A DNA stretch of 12,673 bases. It comes from DASQUK01 sp046723645. Its GTDB lineage: Bacteria; Actinomycetota; Acidimicrobiia; Acidimicrobiales; VFJN01. Location: positions 1-12,673 of the forward strand of contig JBKOUY010000194.1 of assembly GCA_046723645.1 (NCBI GenBank). Reading direction: 5' to 3'. This document shows positions 6,434-12,478 of this stretch, in pieces. The notes under the pieces were generated by a model. It did not search any database. It was not told where the DNA came from and saw only the letters and a list, made by a program, of their open reading frames with translations. The position numbers and the translations under genes are program-made. Position 1 is the stretch's first letter; every line of letters begins with the position of its first letter.

Positions 6434-7489
6434 TCAGTCGGGCGGCGGGCCGATCGGCGGATCCGACGACGGCGGACGGGGGGCACGAGAGCCCGCGCTC
6501 GTGTCGGGCACCGGCGGCGGCTCGGCGCGGTCGTCGCCGGTCCCGTTGCTGCTGTTGCCGCCCAGGAGGTCGGCCACGGCGGTGAGCGAGCCGGCGATGC
6601 CGGCCAGCTCCGTGGGCACCACGATCTTGGTGGCGCGCCCGTCGGCCATGGCCCGGAGTGCGTCGAGGTACTTGATCGTGAGCAGAGGGGTGTCGGGCGC
6701 GCCCTCGTGGATCGCTCCGTAGACCGACCGGATCGCCCCCGCCTCACCCTCGGCGACGGTCTCCTGGCGGAACTTCTCGGCCTGCGCCACCCGCTGGATG
6801 GCCTCCGCCTCGCCCTCGGCCCGCAGGATGCGCTGCTGCTTGTCGCCCTCGGCCCGCAGGACCACCGCCTGCCGGTCGCCCTCTGCCCGGGTGATGGCGG
6901 CCTGCCGCTCGCCCTCGGCCGACGTCACCACCGCCCGGCGGGTGCGCTCGGCCTTCATCTGCTCGTGCATCGCGTGCATGACGTCGGCCGGCGGCTCGAT
7001 CCGTTGGATCTCCACCCGGGCCACCCGCACGCCCCACTTGTCGGTGGCGTCGTCGAGGATCTCCCGCAGCTCGGTGTTGATCTTCTCGCGGGAGGTCAGC
7101 GCCTCGTCGAGCTGCATGTCGCCGATCAGGTTCCGCAGGTTGGTCTGCGCCAGCTTCGTCACCGCCAGCATGAAGTTGGCGACGTTGTAGACGAGGCGCT
7201 GGGGCTCGGTCGGTTCGTAGTAGATGACGGCGTCGACCGAGACCACGACGTTGTCCTCGGTGATGACCTCCTGGGGCGGCACGTCGACGACCTGCTCGCG
7301 CATGTCCACCGGCCGCAGCGTCTGGTAGAAGGGCGCGATCAGGTGGAGGCCGGGGTCGACCGTTTCCTTGTACTTGCCGAGCTGTTCGACCAGCCCCTTC
7401 TGGTAGGGCCGGACGATGCGCACGCCCGCCGCCACGTAGACGATGACGATCAGGGCGAAGACGATCAGCAGGACCGTCAGGGCTGTCAT
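6434..7489 (-). CDS. SPFH/band-7 (stomatin/QmcA-like) membrane protein
   Basis: This 351-residue protein has one N-terminal membrane segment (about 4-22). A band-7/SPFH domain follows (about 24-190), with VRPYQKGLVEQLGKY at 26-40 and PGLHLIAPF at 46-54. Next is a coiled-coil rod made of six 11-residue repeats, with AEG or its variant starting at residues 191, 202, 213, 224, 235 and 246. After the conserved TIKYLDALRAMADG (271-284) comes a disordered Pro/Ser-rich tail. Such proteins form large ring- or cage-like membrane assemblies linked to membrane microdomains and quality control. AAGGAGG lies 7 bases before the ATG. The nfeD gene ends 25 bases upstream, the classical pairing, and the dehydrogenase follows. 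Confidence 0.93.
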   Translation of the reverse strand: MTALTVLLIVFALIVIVYVAAGVRIVRPYQKGLVEQLGKYKETVDPGLHLIAPFYQTLRPVDMREQVVDVPPQEVITEDNVVVSVDAVIYYEPTEPQRLVYNVANFMLAVTKLAQTNLRNLIGDMQLDEALTSREKINTELREILDDATDKWGVRVARVEIQRIEPPADVMHAMHEQMKAERTRRAVVTSAEGERQAAITRAEGDRQAVVLRAEGDKQQRILRAEGEAEAIQRVAQAEKFRQETVAEGEAGAIRSVYGAIHEGAPDTPLLTIKYLDALRAMADGRATKIVVPTELAGIAGSLTAVADLLGGNSSNGTGDDRAEPPPVPDTSAGSRAPRPPSSDPPIGPPPD

Positions 7490-7514
7490 GGCGACGCCTC
7501 CTTGGTCGAGACGC

Positions 7515-8000
7515 TCATGGCTCGAGCTCCTCGGGAGCCGAGCTCGAAACCTGGTCGACGGCGGCGACGATCACCCGGGTGCCCTGCACGTCGGCGACCC
7601 GGACGGCGGTGCCCGTCGGGATCGCCGCCCCGTCGGTCGACTGGGCGCGCCACTCCTCGCGGTCGACGCGCACCAGGCCGACGTCGCCGCCCGGCGGGAT
7701 CTCGCGGACCACGACTGCGGAGTGCCCCAGCAGGCGTCGCGATCCCACGCCGGTGTCGTCGACGGAGCGGTTGAGCCGGCGCGCCACCGGGCGTAGCGCC
7801 GCGAAGACCGCCAGGGACACCCCCACGAAGACGAGCCACTCGATGACGACGTCGACGCCGAGGAACGCCAGCACCGTGGCCGCGAGCGCCCCGATGGCGA
7901 ACGGCAGCATGAAGAACGATCCCGGGCTCGTCAGCTCACCGATCGTGAACACCGCCGTAGCGATGATCCAGACCCAGCGCCAGTCCTCGGGACTGTCCAT
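7515..8000 (-). CDS. NfeD family membrane protein
   Basis: This 161-residue protein is a short-form NfeD, lacking the ClpP-like protease domain of long NfeD proteins. Hydrophobic stretches occupy about 8-21, 28-47 and 52-70. A C-terminal OB-fold (about 88-150) follows, containing LLGHSAVVVREIPPGG, REEWRAQS and GTAVRVADVQG, the usual signature. NfeD proteins are the partners of SPFH proteins, and the SPFH gene follows after 25 bases. A GAGG lies 7 bases before the ATG. It is the first gene of the leftward operon. In the 142-base divergent gap to the amidase gene a TAGATT (complement of 8061-8066) could be its -10 box, but no matching -35 is seen. Confidence 0.9.
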   Translation of the reverse strand: MDSPEDWRWVWIIATAVFTIGELTSPGSFFMLPFAIGALAATVLAFLGVDVVIEWLVFVGVSLAVFAALRPVARRLNRSVDDTGVGSRRLLGHSAVVVREIPPGGDVGLVRVDREEWRAQSTDGAAIPTGTAVRVADVQGTRVIVAAVDQVSSSAPEELEP

Positions 8001-8128
8001 TTGGTCGCCTCGTGCGCTCCGTGTCGCCGGAACTGGGAACGAATGTCCCCTACACCAGGGAATCTACCCGTCCCCGGACACGAGGTGTTGTGGCGTGTGC
8101 TGTCGGTTTGGGCGCGGTCCGGCGACGA

Positions 8129-8134
8129 TAGCGT
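8129..8134 (+). promoter_or_regulatory. candidate -10 box of a leaderless promoter for the amidase gene
   Basis: TAGCGT lies 8 bases before the ATG at 8143, and no Shine-Dalgarno sequence precedes that ATG. The same TAGCGTGAC string occurs before the thiolase start. Together these suggest a transcript starting at or next to the AUG. The -35 region is not recognisable. Confidence 0.4.
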
Positions 8135-8142
8135 GACCCCCG

Positions 8143-9021
8143 ATGTCCGATCCCCAGCTCTGCCTGCTCACGGTCCACGCCCATCCCGACGACGAGGCGT
8201 CGAAGGGGGCCGGCACCGTCGCCCGGTATCACGCCGAGGGAGTGCGCACGGTGCTGGTGACGTGCACCGGGGGCGAGGCCGGCGACATCCTCAACCCCGC
8301 CATGGACCGGCCCGAGGTGGCCGCCGACCTGCCGGCGGTCCGGCTCCGCGAGCTGGCCCGCGCGTCCGAGATCATCGGGTACGACGAGGTGGTCATGCTC
8401 GGCTACCGCGACTCGGGCATGCCCGACACCGAGCCCAACCGGCATCCGGATGCGTTCGCCAACGCCCCGCTCGACGAGGCGGTCGGTCGCCTGGTCGCCG
8501 TCATCCGTCGCGAGCGGCCGCAGGTGATCGTGACGTACCCCGACGACCAGAGCGGCTACCCGCATCCCGACCACCTGCGGGTCCACGACATCTCGGTGCC
8601 TGCGTTCGAGCGCGCCGGTGACCCGGATGCGTACCCGGAGGCGGGCGAGCCGTGGCAACCGCTCAAGCTCTACTACTCGGTGTGGTCGCGGCGGCGCATC
8701 GAGGCCCTGCATCGTCGCTTCGGCGAGCTCGGGCTCGAGTCGCCGTTCAGCCCCGAGTGGTTCGAGCGCCCGTCCCACGACGACCGCATCACCACGTCGG
8801 TCGACCTCGCCGGCTACAACGACGTGCGCTTCGACGCACTGCTCGCGCACGAGACGCAGGTCGACCCCACCTCACCGTTCTGGTTCGGCCTACCGCGGGA
8901 CGAGCAGGCCGCGATCCATCCGTACGACGACTACATCCTCGCCCGCAGCCTGCTGGACATCGAGCCGCCCGAGACCGACCTGTTCGCGGGCATCCGCACC
9001 CAGGTCGGCCGACGCGCCTGA
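8143..9021 (+). CDS. mca: mycothiol S-conjugate amidase (Mca-like, LmbE family)
   Basis: Mca cleaves mycothiol S-conjugates to a mercapturic acid and glucosaminyl-inositol, in detoxification of electrophiles. The 292-residue protein has the zinc site of the family: HAHPDDE at 12-18 (ligands H14 and D17, probable base D16) and HPDH at 141-144 (ligand H144). The lysine in EASKGAG (K21), the GGEAGDILNPAMD segment (43-55), GYRDSGMPD (87-95) and AGEPWQPLKLYY are more like Mca than like the related deacetylase MshB. MshB-type deacetylase activity, or a broader LmbE activity, cannot be ruled out. It is divergent from nfeD and followed by the SCP2-like gene after 26 bases. The start has no ribosome binding site but a -10-like TAGCGT 8 bases upstream. 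Confidence 0.87.
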   Translation: MSDPQLCLLTVHAHPDDEASKGAGTVARYHAEGVRTVLVTCTGGEAGDILNPAMDRPEVAADLPAVRLRELARASEIIGYDEVVMLGYRDSGMPDTEPNRHPDAFANAPLDEAVGRLVAVIRRERPQVIVTYPDDQSGYPHPDHLRVHDISVPAFERAGDPDAYPEAGEPWQPLKLYYSVWSRRRIEALHRRFGELGLESPFSPEWFERPSHDDRITTSVDLAGYNDVRFDALLAHETQVDPTSPFWFGLPRDEQAAIHPYDDYILARSLLDIEPPETDLFAGIRTQVGRRA

Positions 9022-9047
9022 GCGGGCGCGCGAGCCACGGATCCGTC

Positions 9048-9485
9048 GTGGGAGGGGTCGGCTTTCTGGGGGCCGAGTGGCTGGCGCTGGCGCGCGAGCT
9101 GTTCGGAAACGTGGGCCCGTGCGCGGGCGCGACGGCACGCATCCAGCGGGTGGTGACCGGCGTGCCCGGCGGCGACGTGGTGCTGACGCTGACGTTCGAG
9201 GACGGGCGGTTGGTGGACGCAGCCCGTGCCGTCGGCGACCCGCCCGATCCCGACGCCGAGCTCACGATCACCACGACCTATGCCGACACGCTGCTCCTGG
9301 CGTCCGGTGACCTCGATCTCAGCGTCGCCGTCATGCAGGGGCGGGCCAAGGTTGCCGGGTCGATTCGCGCCCTGCTGGCGATCCTGCCGGCCACCCGGAG
9401 CCGGGAGTTCCGGGCCGCACGGGCCGCCCTGCACGAGCGCACGGCCGAACCGGGTGAGGCGGGTGATGCCGGTGGCGCCAGCTGA
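9048..9485 (+). CDS. SCP2 sterol-binding-domain-like protein
   Basis: This 145-residue protein resembles the stand-alone SCP2-like proteins common in actinobacteria, a fold that holds a hydrophobic ligand such as a lipid or acyl-CoA. Recognisable segments are EWLALARELFGNVG, ATARIQRVVTGVPGGDVVL, DAELTITTTYADTLLLASGD and the hallmark MQGRAKVAGSIRALLAILP. The C-terminal tail is short and charged. GTG 9048 is the only reasonable start; it has no clear ribosome binding site. Being 26 bases after the Mca-like gene it is probably co-transcribed with it, but a functional link is not evident. It converges with the YdjC-type gene. Ligand and role are unknown. Confidence 0.8.
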   Translation: MGGVGFLGAEWLALARELFGNVGPCAGATARIQRVVTGVPGGDVVLTLTFEDGRLVDAARAVGDPPDPDAELTITTTYADTLLLASGDLDLSVAVMQGRAKVAGSIRALLAILPATRSREFRAARAALHERTAEPGEAGDAGGAS

Positions 9486-9493
9486 CCCCGGTC

Positions 9494-9506
9494 GGCCGGT
9501 CCGGCC
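9494..9506. terminator. short GC palindrome between convergent genes
   Basis: GGCCGGTCCGGCC is a perfect inverted repeat around T9500 in the 26-base gap between the convergent SCP2-like and YdjC-type genes. Its position suggests a bidirectional terminator, but the stem is short and no T-tract follows. Confidence 0.25.
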
Positions 9507-9511
9507 CGCCG

Positions 9512-10348
9512 CTAGCCGTTTCGCTGGAGGTCGCGCAGCTCGCGGTAGCCGATGAGGTTCGCGCCGGCCCGCTCGAGCATGGTGCGCAGGCTGCGCTCGG
9601 TGACCACGAGGTCGTGGTCGTCGACCCGTGCCGCCCAGTCGGTTGTCAGTGCCCGCAGCTCGGGCGAGTCGACGGCCGGGTGGAGGTAGACCTCGGTCAC
9701 GCCCGGCTGGAGGTCGTGCACGGTCCGCTCGATGTCCCGGCGGCTGCCGACTCCGCCGCGGACGTAGACGAAGTGGTCGGGGAAGACGGCGCCCTCCTGC
9801 TCCGCGAGCTTCCGGAACGGGAAGCCGATGGTGCGCTCGGTCGAGGCACCCGACAGGCGGATGGGCAGGCCGAATTCCACGGCCAGGTCGAGGTAGACGT
9901 CGAAGAATTCGGCCTTGAGCTGGAGCGTCCCCATGTGGCTGTCGAGGTGGCTGACGTCGAAGCCCCAGAGGATGGCCCGCTCGATCTGGGCACGCAGCTC
10001 GCGCCGGGCCTCGTCGAGGTCGGCGTGCTCCCAGACGTCACGCAGGGTCCGAGGGAAGCCGCCGTCCCCGTCGAGCAGGGACGGGGCGTGGGTGATTGGG
10101 CCCCACCGGTACAGGTCGTGCTCGGCGTTGAGCGTGAGGTGCACGCCCACGTCCTCGCCGCGGTAGTGCGCTGCGGCCTCGCGGGCCCACGGGCAGGGGA
10201 CCATCAGCGAGGCGCTGGTGGCGACGCCGTCGCGGAGCGCCTCGTACACGCCCACGTTGGCGGCGTGGCACGAGCCGAGGTCGTCGCAGTTGATGATCAG
10301 CACCCGGTCGTCGGGGGCGTAGCCGAGCCGTTCGGCGAGCGTCACCAT
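9512..10348 (-). CDS. YdjC/ChbG-type carbohydrate deacetylase
   Basis: YdjC/ChbG proteins remove N-acetyl groups from sugars such as diacetylchitobiose, using a divalent metal. The 278-residue product has the family elements in order: LIINCDDLGSCHAAN (17-31, metal aspartate D22 or D23), VGVHLTLN (67-74, H70), HLDSHMGTLQ (134-143, H134 and H138) and EVYLHPA (219-225, H223). The length fits the family. No sugar transporter or chitobiose gene is nearby, so the substrate is unknown; metal-dependent hydrolysis is the safe part of the call. A TAGCCT 7 bases before the ATG and no ribosome binding site suggest leaderless expression. It lies 34 bases after the thermonuclease gene on the same strand but may have its own promoter in that gap. 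Confidence 0.85.
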   Translation of the reverse strand: MVTLAERLGYAPDDRVLIINCDDLGSCHAANVGVYEALRDGVATSASLMVPCPWAREAAAHYRGEDVGVHLTLNAEHDLYRWGPITHAPSLLDGDGGFPRTLRDVWEHADLDEARRELRAQIERAILWGFDVSHLDSHMGTLQLKAEFFDVYLDLAVEFGLPIRLSGASTERTIGFPFRKLAEQEGAVFPDHFVYVRGGVGSRRDIERTVHDLQPGVTEVYLHPAVDSPELRALTTDWAARVDDHDLVVTERSLRTMLERAGANLIGYRELRDLQRNG

Positions 10349-10355
10349 CGGACCG

Positions 10356-10361
10356 AGGCTA
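10356..10361 (-). promoter_or_regulatory. candidate -10 box of a leaderless promoter for the deacetylase gene
   Basis: On the minus strand TAGCCT ends 7 bases before the ATG at 10348, which has no Shine-Dalgarno sequence. It lies in the 34-base gap after the nuclease gene, so the deacetylase may have its own start site. No -35 box is clear. Confidence 0.35.
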
Positions 10362-10382
10362 CCGCTGGTCCCCGTCGGCCTC

Positions 10383-10946
10383 TCACCGGATGGGCACGTC
10401 GGCGCTGCCGCACGCCGCCCAGAGGCCGGCGCCCGCCACCCGGGCGTTGCGCGCAGCCCCCTCGAAGTCGGCCCGATGCGCGGTGTTGGGCGGATAGGCG
10501 AGCGGCTCGGCGAAGCCGCCGGTCACCTGTGCCAGGTTCAGGAACAGGCCGTCGCCGGCGCGGTAGGCGTAGGCGAGCAGGCGGTCGTACTGGTCGCGCG
10601 CCTCGAGGTCGCGCTCGAGCCGCAGGGGGGTGCCGGGCGGCGCCAGGTCGGCGAGGTGGTGCGACGCCTCGGCCCCGAAGCACTCGTCCGGGCGGTCGGG
10701 GGCGACCGTCTCGGGCGTGTCGATGCCGATGAGGCGCACGTGCTCATCGGACCCGGCAATGTCGACCACCAGCGTGTCGCCGTCGATGACCTCCACGACG
10801 GTCGCCAGGCCCGTGGGTCCCTGGGTGCCGGAGCGGCGCGGAAACGCCTGGAACGCCAGCCCCGCGGCGAGAGCGGTGGCGCCGATGACGGCCACCAGCC
10901 GCCCCCGGCGCGCCCGGCCGGGGCGACGGTCTGGACTCGTGGACAT
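10383..10946 (-). CDS. thermonuclease (staphylococcal nuclease-like), membrane-anchored or exported
   Basis: This 187-residue protein is a basic N-terminus (1-16), a hydrophobic segment (about 17-35) and an SNase domain. The segment acts either as signal peptide or as membrane anchor; no obvious signal-peptidase site is seen. The catalytic set of the family is complete: VIDGDTLVV (54-62, D57 for D21 of the Staphylococcus enzyme), VRLIGIDTPE (70-79, R71, D76 and E79 for R35, D40 and E43) and DQYDRLLAY (118-126, R122 for R87). A Ca2+-dependent nuclease acting outside the membrane is expected, for nucleic-acid turnover or nutrient use. GGGGGAA lies close before the ATG as a usable ribosome binding site. 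A 120-base gap separates it from the thiolase gene upstream, so it may have its own promoter. Confidence 0.9.
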   Translation of the reverse strand: MSTSPDRRPGRARRGRLVAVIGATALAAGLAFQAFPRRSGTQGPTGLATVVEVIDGDTLVVDIAGSDEHVRLIGIDTPETVAPDRPDECFGAEASHHLADLAPPGTPLRLERDLEARDQYDRLLAYAYRAGDGLFLNLAQVTGGFAEPLAYPPNTAHRADFEGAARNARVAGAGLWAACGSADVPIR

Positions 10947-11045
10947 GGGCTTCCCCCGGTCGCCGGCGTCGCCTGGTGGCGGCCTGTGGGCCGCGATACG
11001 GGGGGCGTCGCGAGGGGCGATGGGCCGGGGCGAGAGCCCGGACGG

Positions 11046-11071
11046 CCTAGTGGACCCTCGCGCCCACTAGG
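11046..11071. terminator. hairpin overlapping the thiolase stop codon
   Basis: CCTAGTGG (11046-11053) and CCACTAGG (11064-11071) form a perfect 8-bp stem with a 10-base loop. The stop codon TAG of the leftward thiolase gene is inside the stem. No T-tract follows. It could end thiolase transcription or protect the mRNA 3' end. Its left half is also a copy of the repeat found upstream of the same gene. Confidence 0.35.
11047..11062 (+). repeat. 16-bp direct repeat, left copy
   Basis: CTAGTGGACCCTCGCG is identical to 12256-12271, the outer edge of the palindromic element. The identity ends abruptly on both sides. The two copies lie on either side of the thiolase gene in the same orientation. 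Confidence 0.85.
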
Positions 11072-12245
11072 AGCGCTCGATGATCGTGCCCGTACCCAGG
11101 CCGCCGCCGCAGCACATCGTGATGAGCGCCGTGGATCCGTCGGTGCGCTCGAGCTCGTGGACGGCCTTGGTCATGAGGAACACCCCCGTCGCCCCCAGGG
11201 GGTGGCCGAGCGCGATGGCCCCGCCATTGGGGTTGGTGCGGTCGAGGTCGGCGCCCAGCTCGCGCTGCCACGCCAGCACCACGGAGGCGAAGGCCTCGTT
11301 GATCTCGACCAGGTCGATGTCGGCCAGCGCCATCCCCGTGCGGGCCAGGAGCCGCTGCGTGGCGTCGATCGGCCCGGTGAGCATCAGGATCGGGTCCACC
11401 CCGACGAGGCAGGTGTCGACGATCCGGGCCCGGGCCCGCAGCCCCAGCTCGGCGGCCTTGTCGGGGGTCATCATGAGGAGCGCGGCGGCGCCGTCGCTGA
11501 TCTGGGACGAGCTGCCCGCCGTGTGGACGCCGTCGGGTCGGGCCACCGGCTTGAGGCCGGCCAGCGCCTCGAGGCTCGTGTCGCGCAGGCCCTCGTCGCG
11601 GGCGACGTGGTGGGTAGTGCCGGTGCGCTTGCCCTCGTCGTCGACGTCGGGTGCGTCGACCGGGACCACCTGGGTATCGAAGCGGCCCTCCGCCCACGCC
11701 TGGGCGGCCCGCTGCTGGGACGCCAGGCCGAACTCGTCGGTGTCGCCGCGCGTGATGCCCCACTTGTCGGCAATGCGCTCCGCCCCTTCGAACTGCGACG
11801 TGAACTCGTAGCGGGGGAAGTAGGTCTTGGGGATCGGCACGCCCAGGCCGAGCTGCTTGGACGAGTTGGACCCGATCGGAACCCGGGACATCAGCTCGAC
11901 GCCGCAGGCGATGGCGACGTCGACGACGCCGGACGCCACCAGGCTCGTGGCCACGTTGGTCGCCTGCTGCGACGAGCCGCACTGGGTGTCGACGGTGGTG
12001 GCGGCGGTGCCGAGCGGCAGGCCGGCACTCAGCCACGCGGTACGCGTGACGTTGAAGGACTGCTCGCCGACCTGGCTGACGCATCCACCCACGACCTGCT
12101 CGACCTCGGCGGGATCGATGCCCGAGCGACCCACGACCTCGCTGAGGGCGGTGCCGAGTAGGTCGGCGGCATGAACGGTGGACAGTCCGCCGTTGCGGCG
12201 CCCGATGGGCGTGCGCACGGCCTCGACGATGACGACGTCAGCCAT
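11067..12245 (-). CDS. thiolase (acetyl-CoA acetyltransferase family)
   Basis: Thiolases either condense two acyl-CoAs or cleave 3-ketoacyl-CoA. The 392-residue product has all catalytic residues: C89 in TTVDTQCGSSQQA, NEAFA, H348 in GGAIALGHPLGATG, and C378 in CCGGGLGTG. Length and the start MADVVIVEAVRTPIG fit the family. Whether it acts in fatty-acid or sterol breakdown or in synthesis is not decidable; no beta-oxidation partner gene is adjacent. Two starts are possible: ATG 12245 with TAGCGT 7 bases upstream (leaderless, preferred) or GTG 12254 with GAGGG 9 bases upstream inside the repeat. The gene is bracketed by 16-bp direct repeats, its upstream region is the palindromic element, and its stop codon lies in a hairpin. 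Confidence 0.92.
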   Translation of the reverse strand: MADVVIVEAVRTPIGRRNGGLSTVHAADLLGTALSEVVGRSGIDPAEVEQVVGGCVSQVGEQSFNVTRTAWLSAGLPLGTAATTVDTQCGSSQQATNVATSLVASGVVDVAIACGVELMSRVPIGSNSSKQLGLGVPIPKTYFPRYEFTSQFEGAERIADKWGITRGDTDEFGLASQQRAAQAWAEGRFDTQVVPVDAPDVDDEGKRTGTTHHVARDEGLRDTSLEALAGLKPVARPDGVHTAGSSSQISDGAAALLMMTPDKAAELGLRARARIVDTCLVGVDPILMLTGPIDATQRLLARTGMALADIDLVEINEAFASVVLAWQRELGADLDRTNPNGGAIALGHPLGATGVFLMTKAVHELERTDGSTALITMCCGGGLGTGTIIERS

Positions 12246-12252
12246 GGACGTC

Positions 12253-12258
12253 ACGCTA
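12253..12258 (-). promoter_or_regulatory. candidate -10 box of a leaderless promoter for the thiolase gene
   Basis: On the minus strand TAGCGT ends 7 bases before the ATG at 12245 and is followed by GAC, as before the amidase gene. A weak -35-like ATGACT (4 of 6 matches) lies 15 bases upstream inside the repeat. If real, the promoter is partly supplied by the repeat element. Confidence 0.4.
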
Positions 12259-12420
12259 GTGGACCCTCGCGGAAGTCATCGTGGCGTCTCGCCGGCCAGA
12301 TCCGCCGCTGGACGTCGTCCTCGTCGTCGCCGCAGCTACGGCTGCGCCTTCCTCCTGCGTCCTTGCCAGCGACGGATCTGACACGGCGATCCATCCACGG
12401 AACTTCCGCGAGCGTCCACT
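12258..12420. repeat. 163-bp imperfect palindromic element
   Basis: The outer 19 bases, 12258-12276 and 12402-12420, are inverted repeats with one mismatch (core GTGGACCCTCGCGGAAGT). Imperfect pairing continues inward to about 12311 and 12365, for example CAGATCCGCCGCTGG against CAGATCCGTCGCTGG. The middle does not pair except at the apex, where CGCAGC (12331-12336) and GCTGCG (12341-12346) enclose TACG. That apex hairpin sits at the exact centre of the element. On plus-strand RNA it would be a C(UACG)G loop, the especially stable UNCG class. No convincing coding frame fits. It resembles REP- or MITE-like non-autonomous repeats; no target-site duplication is clear. Confidence 0.75.
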
Positions 12421-12468
12421 GTGGACCCTCGCGGAAGTCATCGTGGCGTCTCGCCGGCCAGATCCGCC
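12421..12468 (+). repeat. 48-bp second copy of the element's left arm
   Basis: These 48 bases are identical to 12259-12306. They start directly after the last base of the palindromic element, so the element's right arm and this copy form another head-to-head inverted repeat around T12420, with 18-bp inner arms (12402-12419 and 12421-12438) and one mismatch. Similarity stops at 12469, ten bases before the end of the GlsB-type gene. It may also serve as the terminator of that gene. Confidence 0.9.
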
Positions 12469-12478
12469 CGCCCCGGGA

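Noticed and set aside
5098..6585. Long open frame on the plus strand, antisense to the dehydrogenase gene
   Set aside because: Its product is rich in His, Val, Arg and Gly with no family motif. It is the complementary-strand shadow of a clear enzyme in GC-rich DNA.
6400..6747. N-terminal extension of the dehydrogenase to 532 residues
   Set aside because: The extra residues are Arg/Ser/Pro-rich and overlap the SPFH gene, and a strong ribosome binding site fixes the start at 6399.
10979..10994. Small hairpin GCGGCC-TGTG-GGCCGC upstream of the nuclease gene
   Set aside because: A 6-bp GC stem is expected by chance in DNA of this composition, and no regulatory context supports it.
10476..12161. 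561-codon open frame on the plus strand across the nuclease and thiolase genes
   Set aside because: It has a low-complexity composition and runs antisense to two genes with complete catalytic motifs.
11047..12271. Integrase attachment sites bounding a mobile gene
   Set aside because: No integrase, transposase or tRNA target is nearby and the 16-mer belongs to a wider repeat, so the direct repeats are reported without an att-site claim.
12259..12468. CRISPR-like direct repeats
   Set aside because: There are only two 48-bp copies, the 114-bp spacer is itself part of a palindrome, and no cas gene is present.
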